Part shown: piece after piece, positions 45,055-53,245 of the stretch
Layout: each line of letters opens with the position of its first letter
How positions within the stretch are numbered: position 1 is the first letter of the stretch
NCBI RefSeq assembly: GCF_001279005.1
Contig: NZ_LGCN01000002.1
Span: 124,001 to 188,000 of the forward strand
Direction of reading: 5' to 3'
DNA length: 64,000 bases
DNA from: Streptomyces caelestis
Lineage (GTDB): Bacteria; Actinomycetota; Actinomycetes; Streptomycetales; Streptomycetaceae
Position numbers and translations under genes: made by a program
Notes under the pieces: model-generated
Told to the model about the DNA's origin: nothing
Seen by the model: the letters and a program-made list of their open reading frames with translations, nothing else
Databases searched by the model: none

Positions 45055-45969
45055 TTGCTCAAGTCTGCCCGCAAACAGGAGAGGGATCCAGAGGGGCGCA
45101 TGCCCCTCGTGGAACACCTGCGTGAGCTGCGCAACCGGCTCGCCAAGGCGGTACTCGCGATCGTCGTGGTGATGATCGTGGCCGCGTTCTACAGCGAGCA
45201 GCTCATGCAGTTCCTCGCGGAGCCGGTGCCGAAATGCGAGGACCTGGCGAACAGCGACGGCGGCAACTGCGCCATCGTCTCCTTCAACACTCTGACGTCG
45301 CCGTTCACCACGACGATCAAGGTGAGCCTCATGGCCGGCCTGATCGTCTCCAGCCCGGTGTGGCTCTACCAGCTCTGGGCCTTCATCGCCCCCGGGCTGC
45401 ACAAGCACGAGAAGAAGTACACCTATTACTTCGTCTCGGCCGCGGTTCCGTTGTTCGTCGGCGGCGCCTACCTGTCGTACGTCATCCTCCCCGTCAGCAT
45501 CAAGGTGCTGCTCAGCCTCACGCCCGGGGGATCGGCCAACATCCTCTCGCTCGACGAGGTCCTCGACTTCACCATCAGAATGGTGCTGGTCTTCGGCCTG
45601 GCCTTCGAGCTTCCCCTGCTGCTCGTCATGCTGAACCTGGTCGGCATCGTCTCCGGCCGTCGCATGATCGGCTGGTGGCGCGGTGTCGTCATGGGCGTCT
45701 TCATCTTCGGCGCGGTCGCCACGCCCACCACCGACCCGGTGGGGATGATCGCGCTCTCCGGACCGATCATCGTCCTCTACTTCGTCGCTGTGGCGATCTC
45801 GCTGCTCAACGACAAACGGCGCGCCCGTAAGGAGGCCGAGGGCCCCGCCGACGACGAGGCGTCCGAGCTGGACCTCACCCCCGAGTCCATCGACTCCGCG
45901 GAGCCCGTGGCCGCCCTGCCCGAGCAGACGGGCAAGGACCGGGTCAACGGTTATGACGACGTGACCTGA
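45055..45969 (+). CDS. tatC: Sec-independent translocase protein TatC
   Basis: 304-residue six-span receptor for twin-arginine signal peptides. MPLVEHLRELRNRLAKAVLAIVVVMIVAAF is the family's N-terminal signature with the conserved Glu and Arg. FIAPGLHKHEKKYTYYFVSAAVPLFVGGAYLSY, FELPLLLVMLNLVGIVSGRRMIGWWRGVVMGVFIFGAVATP follow. A charged cytoplasmic tail (EAEGPADDEASELDLTPESIDS) is longer than in E. coli. TTG start; no better in-frame start precedes it. Confidence 0.95.
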   Translation: MLKSARKQERDPEGRMPLVEHLRELRNRLAKAVLAIVVVMIVAAFYSEQLMQFLAEPVPKCEDLANSDGGNCAIVSFNTLTSPFTTTIKVSLMAGLIVSSPVWLYQLWAFIAPGLHKHEKKYTYYFVSAAVPLFVGGAYLSYVILPVSIKVLLSLTPGGSANILSLDEVLDFTIRMVLVFGLAFELPLLLVMLNLVGIVSGRRMIGWWRGVVMGVFIFGAVATPTTDPVGMIALSGPIIVLYFVAVAISLLNDKRRARKEAEGPADDEASELDLTPESIDSAEPVAALPEQTGKDRVNGYDDVT

Positions 45970-45987
45970 GGACCGCCCCGCAGCTCA

Positions 45988-45993
45988 TAGGGT
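45988..45993 (+). promoter_or_regulatory. -10 box of a leaderless promoter (lipid kinase)
   Basis: TAGGGT, 7 nt before the GTG at 46001. Confidence 0.55.
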
Positions 45994-46000
45994 CATCCCC

Positions 46001-46891
46001 GTGACCAGCGAGATCGCCCTCTTCGTCAACCCCACCGCGGGCCGCGGCCGGGGCGCCCGCGCGGCGCGCCCGGCCGCTTCCGCGTTGCGGGACGCCGGCT
46101 TCTCGGTGCGCACCGTGCTCGGCGACGATCCCCAGGACGCCCTGGCCCGGGCGCGCGCCGCCGTCGAGGAGGGCGCCGGCGCCCTGATCGCCGTCGGCGG
46201 CGACGGCATGGCGAACCTCGCCCTGCAGGCCGTCGTCGGCACCGGCACCCCCTTCGGCCTGGTCGCCGCCGGAACCGGCAACGACTTCGCCCGCGCACTC
46301 GGCATGCCCCTGCGGGAACCGGCCGCGGCCGGCCGGATGATCGCCGACGCCCTCAAGTGCGGCCGGGTCCGCGACATCGACCTCGGCCGGGTCGGCGACC
46401 GCTGGTTCGGCGCCGTGCTCGCCTCCGGCTTCGACTCCCGGGTCAACGACCGCGGCAACCGGATGCGGCTGCCCCTCGGGCGCCTGAAGTACGACGTCGC
46501 GATGGTCGCGGAGCTGGCCGCCTTCCGGCCGCTGCCCTACCGGATCACCCTCGACGGCGGCGAGGTCCGTGAGGTCGAGGCGACGCTGGTGGCCGTCGGG
46601 AACGGGCCGTCGTACGGCGGCGGCATGCGGATATGCCCCGGCGCGGACCTCACCGACGGGCTGTTCGACATCACGGTGGTCGGCGAGTGCAGCCGGGCCA
46701 CGCTGCTGCGGGTGTTCCCGGGGGTGTACCGGGGAACGCACGTCGACCACCCCGCGATCACCGTGCTGCGGGCGGCGAGCGTGGAGCTGGTCGCCGAGGG
46801 GGTCACCGGCTACGCGGACGGGGAGCCGGTGGGCCCGCTGCCGCTGACCGCGCGGTGCGTGCCGGGCGCCCTGCGGGTCGTCGGTCCCTGA
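46001..46891 (+). CDS. Diacylglycerol kinase family lipid kinase
   Basis: 296-residue DgkB-like enzyme that phosphorylates diacylglycerol or a related lipid. LFVNPTAGRGRG starts the catalytic domain, and LIAVGGDGMANLALQAVVGTGTPFGLVAAGTGNDFARALG carries the GGDG(T/M) ATP motif and the conserved GTGNDFA. The C-terminal beta domain (YGGGMRICPGADLTDGLFDITVVGECSRATLLRVFPGVYRGTHVDHPAI) is typical. GGDGM replaces the more common GGDGT. It is likely leaderless and lies between tatC and the helicase gene. Confidence 0.93.
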   Translation: MTSEIALFVNPTAGRGRGARAARPAASALRDAGFSVRTVLGDDPQDALARARAAVEEGAGALIAVGGDGMANLALQAVVGTGTPFGLVAAGTGNDFARALGMPLREPAAAGRMIADALKCGRVRDIDLGRVGDRWFGAVLASGFDSRVNDRGNRMRLPLGRLKYDVAMVAELAAFRPLPYRITLDGGEVREVEATLVAVGNGPSYGGGMRICPGADLTDGLFDITVVGECSRATLLRVFPGVYRGTHVDHPAITVLRAASVELVAEGVTGYADGEPVGPLPLTARCVPGALRVVGP

Positions 46892-46959
46892 ACCGGGCGG
46901 CCCCGCTGCCCGCCGGGACGGTTACGGATAATGATCGTCCTGTTGTCGGTGCGGCCCGG

Positions 46960-46965
46960 TACGCT
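46960..46965 (+). promoter_or_regulatory. -10 box upstream of helY
   Basis: TACGCT, 10 nt before the ATG at 46976, giving at most a very short leader. Confidence 0.4.
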
Positions 46966-46975
46966 CGAAAGCACG

Positions 46976-49789
46976 ATGACAGAGGATCTCTCACCGGCCG
47001 AGCGGTACGCGGCAGCACGCAGGCGCGCTGCCGAGCAGGCCACCGCGCTCGCCTCCTTCCGCGAGATGTACGACTTCGGCCTCGACCCCTTCCAGATCGA
47101 GGCCTGCCAGGCGCTCGAGGCGGGGAAGGGCGTGCTGGTGGCCGCGCCCACCGGCTCCGGCAAGACGATCGTGGGCGAGTTCGCCGTCCACCTCGCCCTC
47201 CAGCAGGGCAGGAAGTGCTTCTACACGACGCCCATCAAGGCGCTGTCGAACCAGAAGTACGCCGACCTGTGCCGCCGCTACGGCGCGGACAGGGTGGGCC
47301 TGCTCACCGGCGACAACAGCGTGAACTCCGACGCACCGGTGGTCGTGATGACCACCGAGGTGCTGCGGAACATGCTGTACGCCGGGTCGCAGACCCTGCT
47401 CGGTCTCGGCCACGTGGTGATGGACGAGGTGCACTACCTCTCCGACCGCTTCCGCGGCGCCGTCTGGGAGGAAGTGATCATCCACCTCCCCGAGTCGGTG
47501 ACCCTGGTGTCCCTGTCGGCGACGGTGTCGAACGCGGAGGAGTTCGGCGACTGGCTGGACACCGTCCGCGGCGACACCCAGGTGATCGTCTCCGAGCACC
47601 GGCCCGTGCCGCTGTTCCAGCACGTGCTCGCAGGGCGCCGGATCTACGACCTGTTCGAGGAGGGTGAAGGGCAGAAGAAGGCCGTCAACCCGGACCTCAC
47701 GCGCATGGCACGCCTGGAAGCGAGCCGTCCCTCCTGGGGCGACCGCCGACGGGGACGCAACGGCATGCGCGAGGCGGACCGGGAGCGGGAGCGCAGACAG
47801 CGCTCGCGCGTGTGGACGCCGAGCCGGCCGGAGGTCATCGAGCGGCTCGACTCCGAGGGCCTGTTGCCCGCCATCACCTTCATCTTCAGCCGCGCCGCCT
47901 GCGAGGCCGCCGTCCAGCAGTGCCTGCACGCCGGGCTCCGGCTCAACGACGAGGAGGCGCGGGCGAAGGTCCGCGCCCTGGTCGAGGAGCGCACCTCCTC
48001 CATCCCGGCCGAGGACCTGCACGTCCTGGGCTACTACGAGTGGCTGGAAGGCCTGGAGCGCGGCATCGCCGCCCATCACGCGGGCATGCTGCCGACGTTC
48101 AAGGAGGTCGTCGAGGAGCTGTTCGTGCGCGGTCTGGTCAAGGCCGTGTTCGCGACCGAGACCCTCGCGCTCGGCATCAACATGCCCGCCCGCTCGGTGG
48201 TCCTGGAGAAGCTCGTCAAGTGGAACGGCGAGCAGCACGCCGACATCACCCCCGGCGAGTACACCCAGCTGACCGGCCGGGCCGGCCGGCGCGGCATCGA
48301 CGTCGAGGGCCACGCGGTCGTGCTGTGGCAGCGCGGCATGAACCCCGAGCACCTCGCGGGACTGGCCGGCACGCGCACGTACCCGCTGCGCTCCAGCTTC
48401 AAGCCGTCGTACAACATGGCGGTCAACCTGGTCGAGCAGTTCGGCCGGCACCGCTCGCGCGAACTGCTCGAGACGTCCTTCGCGCAGTTCCAGGCGGACA
48501 AGTCGGTCGTGGGCATCTCCCGGCAGGTGCAGCGCAACGAGGAGGGACTCGAGGGCTACAAGGCCTCCATGACCTGCCACCTCGGTGACTTCGAGGAGTA
48601 CGCGCGGCTGCGCCGCGAGCTGAAGGACCGGGAGAACGAGCTGGCCCGGCAGGGCGCGGTGCAGCGCCGCGCGGAGGCCGCCGTCGCGCTGGAGAAGCTC
48701 AAACCCGGTGACATCATCCACGTGCCCACCGGCAAGTACGCGGGACTGGCGCTGGTCCTCGACCCCGGCCTGTCCGCGGGGCGGTCCAACGGCCACCGCG
48801 GCTTCGACCACCACGACGGTCCGCGCCCGCTGGTGCTGACCGCCGAGCGACAGGTCAAGCGGCTGGCGTCGATCGACTTCCCGGTGCCGGTCGAGGCGCT
48901 GGAGCGGATGCGGATCCCGAAGTCCTTCAACCCGCGCTCCCCGCAGTCCCGCCGGGACCTCGCCTCCGCGCTGCGCACCAAGGCCGGGCACATCGCGCCG
49001 GAGCGGCACCGCAAGCAGCGCTCCCAGGCGGCCGACGACCGGGAGATCGCGCGGCTGCGCAAGGCGCTGCGGGCGCACCCGTGCCACGGCTGCCAGGACC
49101 GGGAGGACCACGCCCGCTGGGCCGAGCGCTACCACCGGTTGCTGCGGGACACCTCGCAGCTGGAGCGCCGCATCGAGGGCCGGACGAACACCATCGCCCG
49201 CACCTTCGACCGGATCGTCGCGCTGCTGACCGAGATGGACTACCTGCGCGGCGACGAGGTCACCGAGCACGGCAAGCGGCTGGCCCGGCTGTACGGCGAA
49301 CTCGACCTGCTGGCCAGCGAATGCCTGCGCGAAGGCGTCTGGGAGGGGCTCACCCCCGCCGAACTCGCCGCGTGCGTGTCGGCGTTGGTGTACGAGGCCC
49401 GGGTCTCCGACGACGCGATGGCGCCCAAGCTGCCCTCGGGCGGGGCGAAGGCGGCGCTCGGCGAGATGGTCCGCATCTGGGGGCGGCTGGACGCCCTGGA
49501 GGAGGACTTCCGGATCAGCCAGACGGAGGGCGTGGGCCAGCGCGAGCCCGACCTCGGCTTCGCCTGGGCCGCCTACATGTGGGCGTCGGGCAAGGGTTTG
49601 GACGAGGTGCTGCGCGAGGCGGAGATGCCGGCCGGCGACTTCGTGCGCTGGTGCAAGCAGGTCATCGACGTACTGGGGCAGATATCGGCCGCCGCGCCGT
49701 CCGCCGAGGGCTCGACGGTCGCCAAGAACGCCCGCAGGGCGGTCGACGGACTGCTGCGCGGCGTGGTCGCCTACTCGTCCGTGGGCTGA
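46976..49789 (+). CDS. helY: Superfamily 2 DEAD/DEAH-type helicase, HelY/Mtr4-like
   Basis: 937-residue Ski2-like helicase. Q-like motif (DFGLDPFQIEACQALEAG), motif I APTGSGKT, Ia TPIKALSNQKY, II DEVHYL (DEVH), III LSATVSN, and in the second RecA-like lobe IFSRAACEAAVQQC, ATETLALGINMPARSVV and QLTGRAGRRGID (VI). A DSHCT-type C-terminus (ECLREGVWEGLTPAELAACVSALVYEARVSD..DLGFAWAAYMWASGKGLDEVLREAEMPAGDFVRWCKQVIDVLGQI) completes it. Homologues act in RNA decay or processing; the actinobacterial substrate is unsettled. The ATG is chosen over one 15 codons upstream because of the -10 box. Confidence 0.93.
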   Translation: MTEDLSPAERYAAARRRAAEQATALASFREMYDFGLDPFQIEACQALEAGKGVLVAAPTGSGKTIVGEFAVHLALQQGRKCFYTTPIKALSNQKYADLCRRYGADRVGLLTGDNSVNSDAPVVVMTTEVLRNMLYAGSQTLLGLGHVVMDEVHYLSDRFRGAVWEEVIIHLPESVTLVSLSATVSNAEEFGDWLDTVRGDTQVIVSEHRPVPLFQHVLAGRRIYDLFEEGEGQKKAVNPDLTRMARLEASRPSWGDRRRGRNGMREADRERERRQRSRVWTPSRPEVIERLDSEGLLPAITFIFSRAACEAAVQQCLHAGLRLNDEEARAKVRALVEERTSSIPAEDLHVLGYYEWLEGLERGIAAHHAGMLPTFKEVVEELFVRGLVKAVFATETLALGINMPARSVVLEKLVKWNGEQHADITPGEYTQLTGRAGRRGIDVEGHAVVLWQRGMNPEHLAGLAGTRTYPLRSSFKPSYNMAVNLVEQFGRHRSRELLETSFAQFQADKSVVGISRQVQRNEEGLEGYKASMTCHLGDFEEYARLRRELKDRENELARQGAVQRRAEAAVALEKLKPGDIIHVPTGKYAGLALVLDPGLSAGRSNGHRGFDHHDGPRPLVLTAERQVKRLASIDFPVPVEALERMRIPKSFNPRSPQSRRDLASALRTKAGHIAPERHRKQRSQAADDREIARLRKALRAHPCHGCQDREDHARWAERYHRLLRDTSQLERRIEGRTNTIARTFDRIVALLTEMDYLRGDEVTEHGKRLARLYGELDLLASECLREGVWEGLTPAELAACVSALVYEARVSDDAMAPKLPSGGAKAALGEMVRIWGRLDALEEDFRISQTEGVGQREPDLGFAWAAYMWASGKGLDEVLREAEMPAGDFVRWCKQVIDVLGQISAAAPSAEGSTVAKNARRAVDGLLRGVVAYSSVG

Positions 49790-49812
49790 ACCGCCCGGCC
49801 CGTCACCCCCGA

Positions 49813-49845
49813 GGAGCCCGGTGCGCCCCGTGCGCGCCGGGCTCC
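49813..49845 (+). terminator. Terminator after helY
   Basis: GGAGCCCGGTGCGC (49813-49826) pairs with GCGCGCCGGGCTCC (49832-49845), 14 bp with one T-G, 5-nt loop. Confidence 0.7.
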
Positions 49846-50174
49846 CGCCTTCCGTACGCCCTCACCGAGGGGCGTCACCGCCCGGGTCCGCGGGCAGGAG
49901 CATGAGGCCCGGGGCCTTCCTCACCCGTGACGGTGAGTGGTTTTCGTACGTCCGTTCGCGCTGACTCAACGTGTTCCAACAATCGCACGGTGTGTAAACG
50001 ACCTGAGCGTACTCCTGTCCCGGGAGCCGTTTCCGGCGCTTGCCGAATATGACATGGCGATGATCCTGCCGGACTAAGCTCGCCCGCAGCGCACCGGGTT
50101 GAGATGAATTCGTGCGCTTGTTCCCCTATGTGCACGTTTTCCGACCGTCAGCCGATTCGTTTCCGAGGGCTCAC
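49846..50174. other. Gene-free promoter region of the conservon
   Basis: Less GC-rich than its flanks; no gene seen. TAAGCT at 50075-50080 is the best -10 candidate, giving a leader of about 90 nt to the cvnA start used here. Short frames have non-coding-like third positions. Confidence 0.45.
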
Positions 50175-51785
50175 ATGGCGAGTGTCCGACGTCCCTGCAC
50201 ACGCGTGCTGTTGCTGCCGGCCATAGTGATGGCCGCGGCGACCGGAGCCGCCGTCGCCCTGGTGGCGGAGCCCGCCCGGATCGCCGTCGGCGTGTGCGGC
50301 GCCCTCGCGACCCTGCTGGTGACCGCCGCCGCGGCCGAGGCGGTGCGCCGCGGCCGTGCACTGCGGGAGGCGCAGGCCGAGTACGACCGTCACCGGGCGT
50401 ATCTGGAGTCCCGGATCGCCGCCCACGACACGGAGACGGACCACTTCATCCACCAGGTCGCCCCCGCGGCCCTGGACCACCTGCACAGCGGCAACGACCC
50501 CGACGAGGTGCTCCGCGCCCTGCCCCGGCTCAACCCGGCCTGGCGCGATCTGCCGGAGTACCAGATCCGGATGCTGCGGACGATGCTCAAGATCATCGAC
50601 GACGAGGAGAACCTGCGCGACTCCGCCCAGCGCTCCTTCGTCAGCATCGCCCGCCGCGTCCAGGCGATCGTCCACCAGCAGGCCAAGGAACTCCGCGAGA
50701 TGGAGGAGGACCACGGCCGCAACCCCGAGGTCTTCGACGACCTGCTGCGCATCGACCACGGCACCGCGCTGATCGGCCGCCTCGCCGACTCCATCTCCGT
50801 CCTCGGCGGCGGCCGTCCCGGACGCCAGTGGCCCGAGCCCGTCGCGCTCTACAGCGTGCTGCGCGGCGCCATGTCCCGCATCCTCGAGTACCGCCGCATC
50901 GACCTGAGGTCGATCGCCAAGGTCAACATCAAGGGCATCCACGTCGAGCCGGTCATCCACGCCGCCGCCGAACTCCTCGACAACGCCACCCGCTACTCGC
51001 CGCCGACCTCCAAGGTGAGCGTCACCGCCACCGAGGTGCAGACCGGCGTCGCCATCGAGATCGAGGACGCCGGCGTCAGCCTCGACGAGCAGGCCCGCGC
51101 CCGCATCGAAGGCATCCTCGAACAGGCCCGGAAGGGCACCGACCTCCAGGAGATCGGGGAGAACCCACGCCTCGGCCTCGCCGTCGTCGGTCGGCTCTGC
51201 ACCGCCTTCGACATGCAGGTCTCACTGCGCGCCTCCGCCTACGGCGGCGTCCGCGCCGTCCTCGTCGTGCCCAGCGAGATGATCACCGACGAGCCCGGCG
51301 TGGGCCTCGCCCACGGCATCGGGGCGACCTCCGTGCCCCGTCCGGTCGACGCCCTGCCGGGCCCGGAGCGCACCCCCAAGAGGCGCCGCCCCACCAGCCC
51401 CCGCGTCCCCGCCGCCGTCTCCCTCGAGGACGACGTCCCGGAGGTCACCGAGTGGGCCGCGAGCGGGCTGCCGCAGCGCCGCAGCCGGGTGAAGACCCCG
51501 CTGGCCCAGCAGTACGCCGAGCAGGCGGCCGCCGAACGGGCCGAGCGGGAGGCCAGGGAGCGGGGCGAGGAGTACCACGACATCTGGGCCCGGCCCGAGC
51601 CCGAGGAGAAGAAGCGGGACGACCGTGAACCCGGCCTGTGGGTCGACGCCTTCTGGGAGGGCCTGAAGAAGGACCTCGACCCGGGCGTCCACCCCACCGA
51701 CTTCACCCGGAACCCGACCGCCTACCTGCATCTCATCAACGAACCGGCCCGCACCGAGGCCGATGACGAGGGGGACCTCAAGTGA
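50175..51785 (+). CDS. cvnA: Conservon sensor-like ATPase, CvnA (RarA-like)
   Basis: 536-residue membrane protein with a histidine-kinase-type ATPase domain. Two N-terminal hydrophobic spans (LLLPAIVMAAATGAAVALVA, IAVGVCGALATLLVTAAAA) precede a coiled region, then EPVIHAAAELLDNATRYSPP (N box), IEIEDAGVSLDEQ (G1-like) and NPRLGLAVVGRLCTAFDMQVSLRAS. The phospho-accepting His region is not obvious. The C-terminus is Arg/Glu-rich. In S. coelicolor such operons have CvnA-D interacting in a membrane complex that acts like a G-protein relay, and the S. griseus rar operon affects aerial growth (recalled). An alternative GTG at 50112 has low-GC codons. Confidence 0.88.
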   Translation: MASVRRPCTRVLLLPAIVMAAATGAAVALVAEPARIAVGVCGALATLLVTAAAAEAVRRGRALREAQAEYDRHRAYLESRIAAHDTETDHFIHQVAPAALDHLHSGNDPDEVLRALPRLNPAWRDLPEYQIRMLRTMLKIIDDEENLRDSAQRSFVSIARRVQAIVHQQAKELREMEEDHGRNPEVFDDLLRIDHGTALIGRLADSISVLGGGRPGRQWPEPVALYSVLRGAMSRILEYRRIDLRSIAKVNIKGIHVEPVIHAAAELLDNATRYSPPTSKVSVTATEVQTGVAIEIEDAGVSLDEQARARIEGILEQARKGTDLQEIGENPRLGLAVVGRLCTAFDMQVSLRASAYGGVRAVLVVPSEMITDEPGVGLAHGIGATSVPRPVDALPGPERTPKRRRPTSPRVPAAVSLEDDVPEVTEWAASGLPQRRSRVKTPLAQQYAEQAAAERAEREARERGEEYHDIWARPEPEEKKRDDREPGLWVDAFWEGLKKDLDPGVHPTDFTRNPTAYLHLINEPARTEADDEGDLK

Positions 51786-52189
51786 TCCAGCAGCGAGCCA
51801 ACTTCGACTGGATGCTCAAGGAGCTCGCCGACGGCGTACCCGGCGTCGAGATGATCGTGGTGCTCTCCGCCGACGGCCTGCGCATCGCCCGCTACGGCGG
51901 CGAGCCGGACGCCGCCGACCGGGTGGCCGCCGCCTGTGCGGGCGTACAGAGCCTCGCCGGGGCCGTCGCCCAGGAACTCCCGCACGGCGACGGCGAGATG
52001 AAGATGGTGCTCATCGAGATCGACCAGGGCTACTTCTACCTGATGGCGGCCGGCGCCAACGCCTATCTCGCGGTGCTCTCCGACATGACCTGCGAACCCG
52101 GCCGCATGGGCGGCATGATGCGCGACCTCGTCGTCCGCATCGGCGCCCACCTGACCAGTCCGCCCCGACGGAACGGGCAGACCGTATGA
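51782..52189 (+). CDS. cvnB: Roadblock/LC7-domain protein, CvnB (RarB-like)
   Basis: 135 residues forming one roadblock/longin-like domain (NFDWMLKELADGVPGVEMIVVLSADGLRIARYGGE, MKMVLIEIDQGYFYLMAAGANAYLAVLSD). Such proteins bind and regulate small GTPases, as in bacterial MglB (family knowledge). It starts with GTG overlapping the cvnA stop by 4 nt, and its TGA overlaps the cvnC ATG (ATGA), so the genes are tightly coupled. Confidence 0.9.
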   Translation: MIQQRANFDWMLKELADGVPGVEMIVVLSADGLRIARYGGEPDAADRVAAACAGVQSLAGAVAQELPHGDGEMKMVLIEIDQGYFYLMAAGANAYLAVLSDMTCEPGRMGGMMRDLVVRIGAHLTSPPRRNGQTV

Positions 52190-52596
52190 CTCCTCCGCAA
52201 CGCCAGAGGCGCTTCCCCCGGAACGTCCCCCCTCCGCAACCGGCCGGACCGGCCGGGAACAAGGGCGGGGGCGGCAACCCGGAGCGGCTGTACGTCGTCG
52301 CCGGACCGGACGGCGAACGTGCGGACATCGATCTCGTCACGCTGATCGTGGCCGGCTCCCCCGACCCCCCGCCCTCCGCCACCCCCGAGCAGGCGGCGCT
52401 GCTCCGGCTCTGTGCCGCCCCCCTGTCCGTGGCCGAACTGTCGGCCTATCTCAACCTGCCGTTCAGCGTGGTGACCGTGCTGCTCACCGAGATGCTGGCG
52501 GCGGAACTGGTCCAGGCGCGCTTCCCGGTCGTCCGCAAGGCGCTGCCCGACCGTTCCCTTCTCGAAGCGGTGATGCATGGACTTCAAAGGCTCTGA
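52186..52596 (+). CDS. cvnC: DUF742 protein, CvnC (RarC-like)
   Basis: 136 residues. After a Pro/Gly/Arg-rich N-terminus (QRRFPRNVPPPQPAGPAGNKGGGG), the DUF742 core reads NPERLYVVAGPDGERADIDLVTLIVAG, then LLRLCAAPLSVAELSAYLNLPFSVVTVLLTEMLAAELVQARFPV, a winged-helix-like fold. Its role in conservons is unknown beyond association with CvnD. Its ATG overlaps the cvnB stop, and its end overlaps cvnD by 20 nt. Confidence 0.88.
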   Translation: MTPPQRQRRFPRNVPPPQPAGPAGNKGGGGNPERLYVVAGPDGERADIDLVTLIVAGSPDPPPSATPEQAALLRLCAAPLSVAELSAYLNLPFSVVTVLLTEMLAAELVQARFPVVRKALPDRSLLEAVMHGLQRL

Positions 52597-53197
52597 GACC
52601 GTCCCCGGCCCCCGCGCCGAGGACCGGTTGCCGCACACGGCACAGGCCGCGGTGAAGATCGTGATCGTGGGCGGGTTCGGGGTCGGCAAGACGACCATGG
52701 TCGGCTCGGTCAGCGAGATCAAACCGCTGACCACCGAGGAGACCATGACACAGGCCGGCATCGGGGTCGACGACGACTTCGGTTCCGCCTCCAAGACGGC
52801 CACCACGGTCGCCATGGACTTCGGCCGCATCAAGATCACGGACCAGCTGGTGCTCTACCTGTTCGGCACCCCCGGCCAGGAGCGCTTCTGGTTCCTGTGG
52901 AACGGGCTGTTCGAGGGGGCGCTCGGCGCGGTCGTGCTGGTCGACACCCGCCGCCTCGAAGTCAGCTTCGACGTCATGGGGCGACTGGAGGAGCGCGGTG
53001 TGCCGTTCGTCGTCGCGGTCAACTCCTTCCCGGACGCCCCCCGCTACCCCGTCGCGGACCTGCGGTCCGCCCTCGATCTGTCCGAGCGGATCCCGATCAT
53101 GGACTGCGATGTGCGGCGCCGCGCCTCCAGCCGCGACGTGCTGATGACCCTGATGCGGTTCCTGCACTCGCTCGCCATGACCGGCTCGCTCACCTGA
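52577..53197 (+). CDS. cvnD: Ras/MglA-like GTP-binding protein, CvnD (RarD-like)
   Basis: 206-residue small GTPase. G1 GGFGVGKTTMVGS, a threonine-rich switch I region (SEIKPLTTEETMT), G3 LFGTPGQERFWFLW, and a G4 of AVNSFPDAPR where Ras has NKxD. The atypical G4 is common to conservon GTPases. It is expected to switch the CvnA-B-C complex, with CvnB as regulator. It starts inside the end of cvnC; the P450 gene follows after 48 nt. Confidence 0.92.
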   Translation: MDFKGSETVPGPRAEDRLPHTAQAAVKIVIVGGFGVGKTTMVGSVSEIKPLTTEETMTQAGIGVDDDFGSASKTATTVAMDFGRIKITDQLVLYLFGTPGQERFWFLWNGLFEGALGAVVLVDTRRLEVSFDVMGRLEERGVPFVVAVNSFPDAPRYPVADLRSALDLSERIPIMDCDVRRRASSRDVLMTLMRFLHSLAMTGSLT

Positions 53198-53245
53198 CCC
53201 CCGGGACCCCTCCCGCCCCCCGTATTCCCCTTCGGAGCGACCACA

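Noticed and set aside
50112..50174. Upstream GTG start for cvnA
   Set aside because: Codons such as TTG, TAT, GTT, TTT and TCA look non-coding, while the ATG at 50175 has GAGGG five nt upstream.
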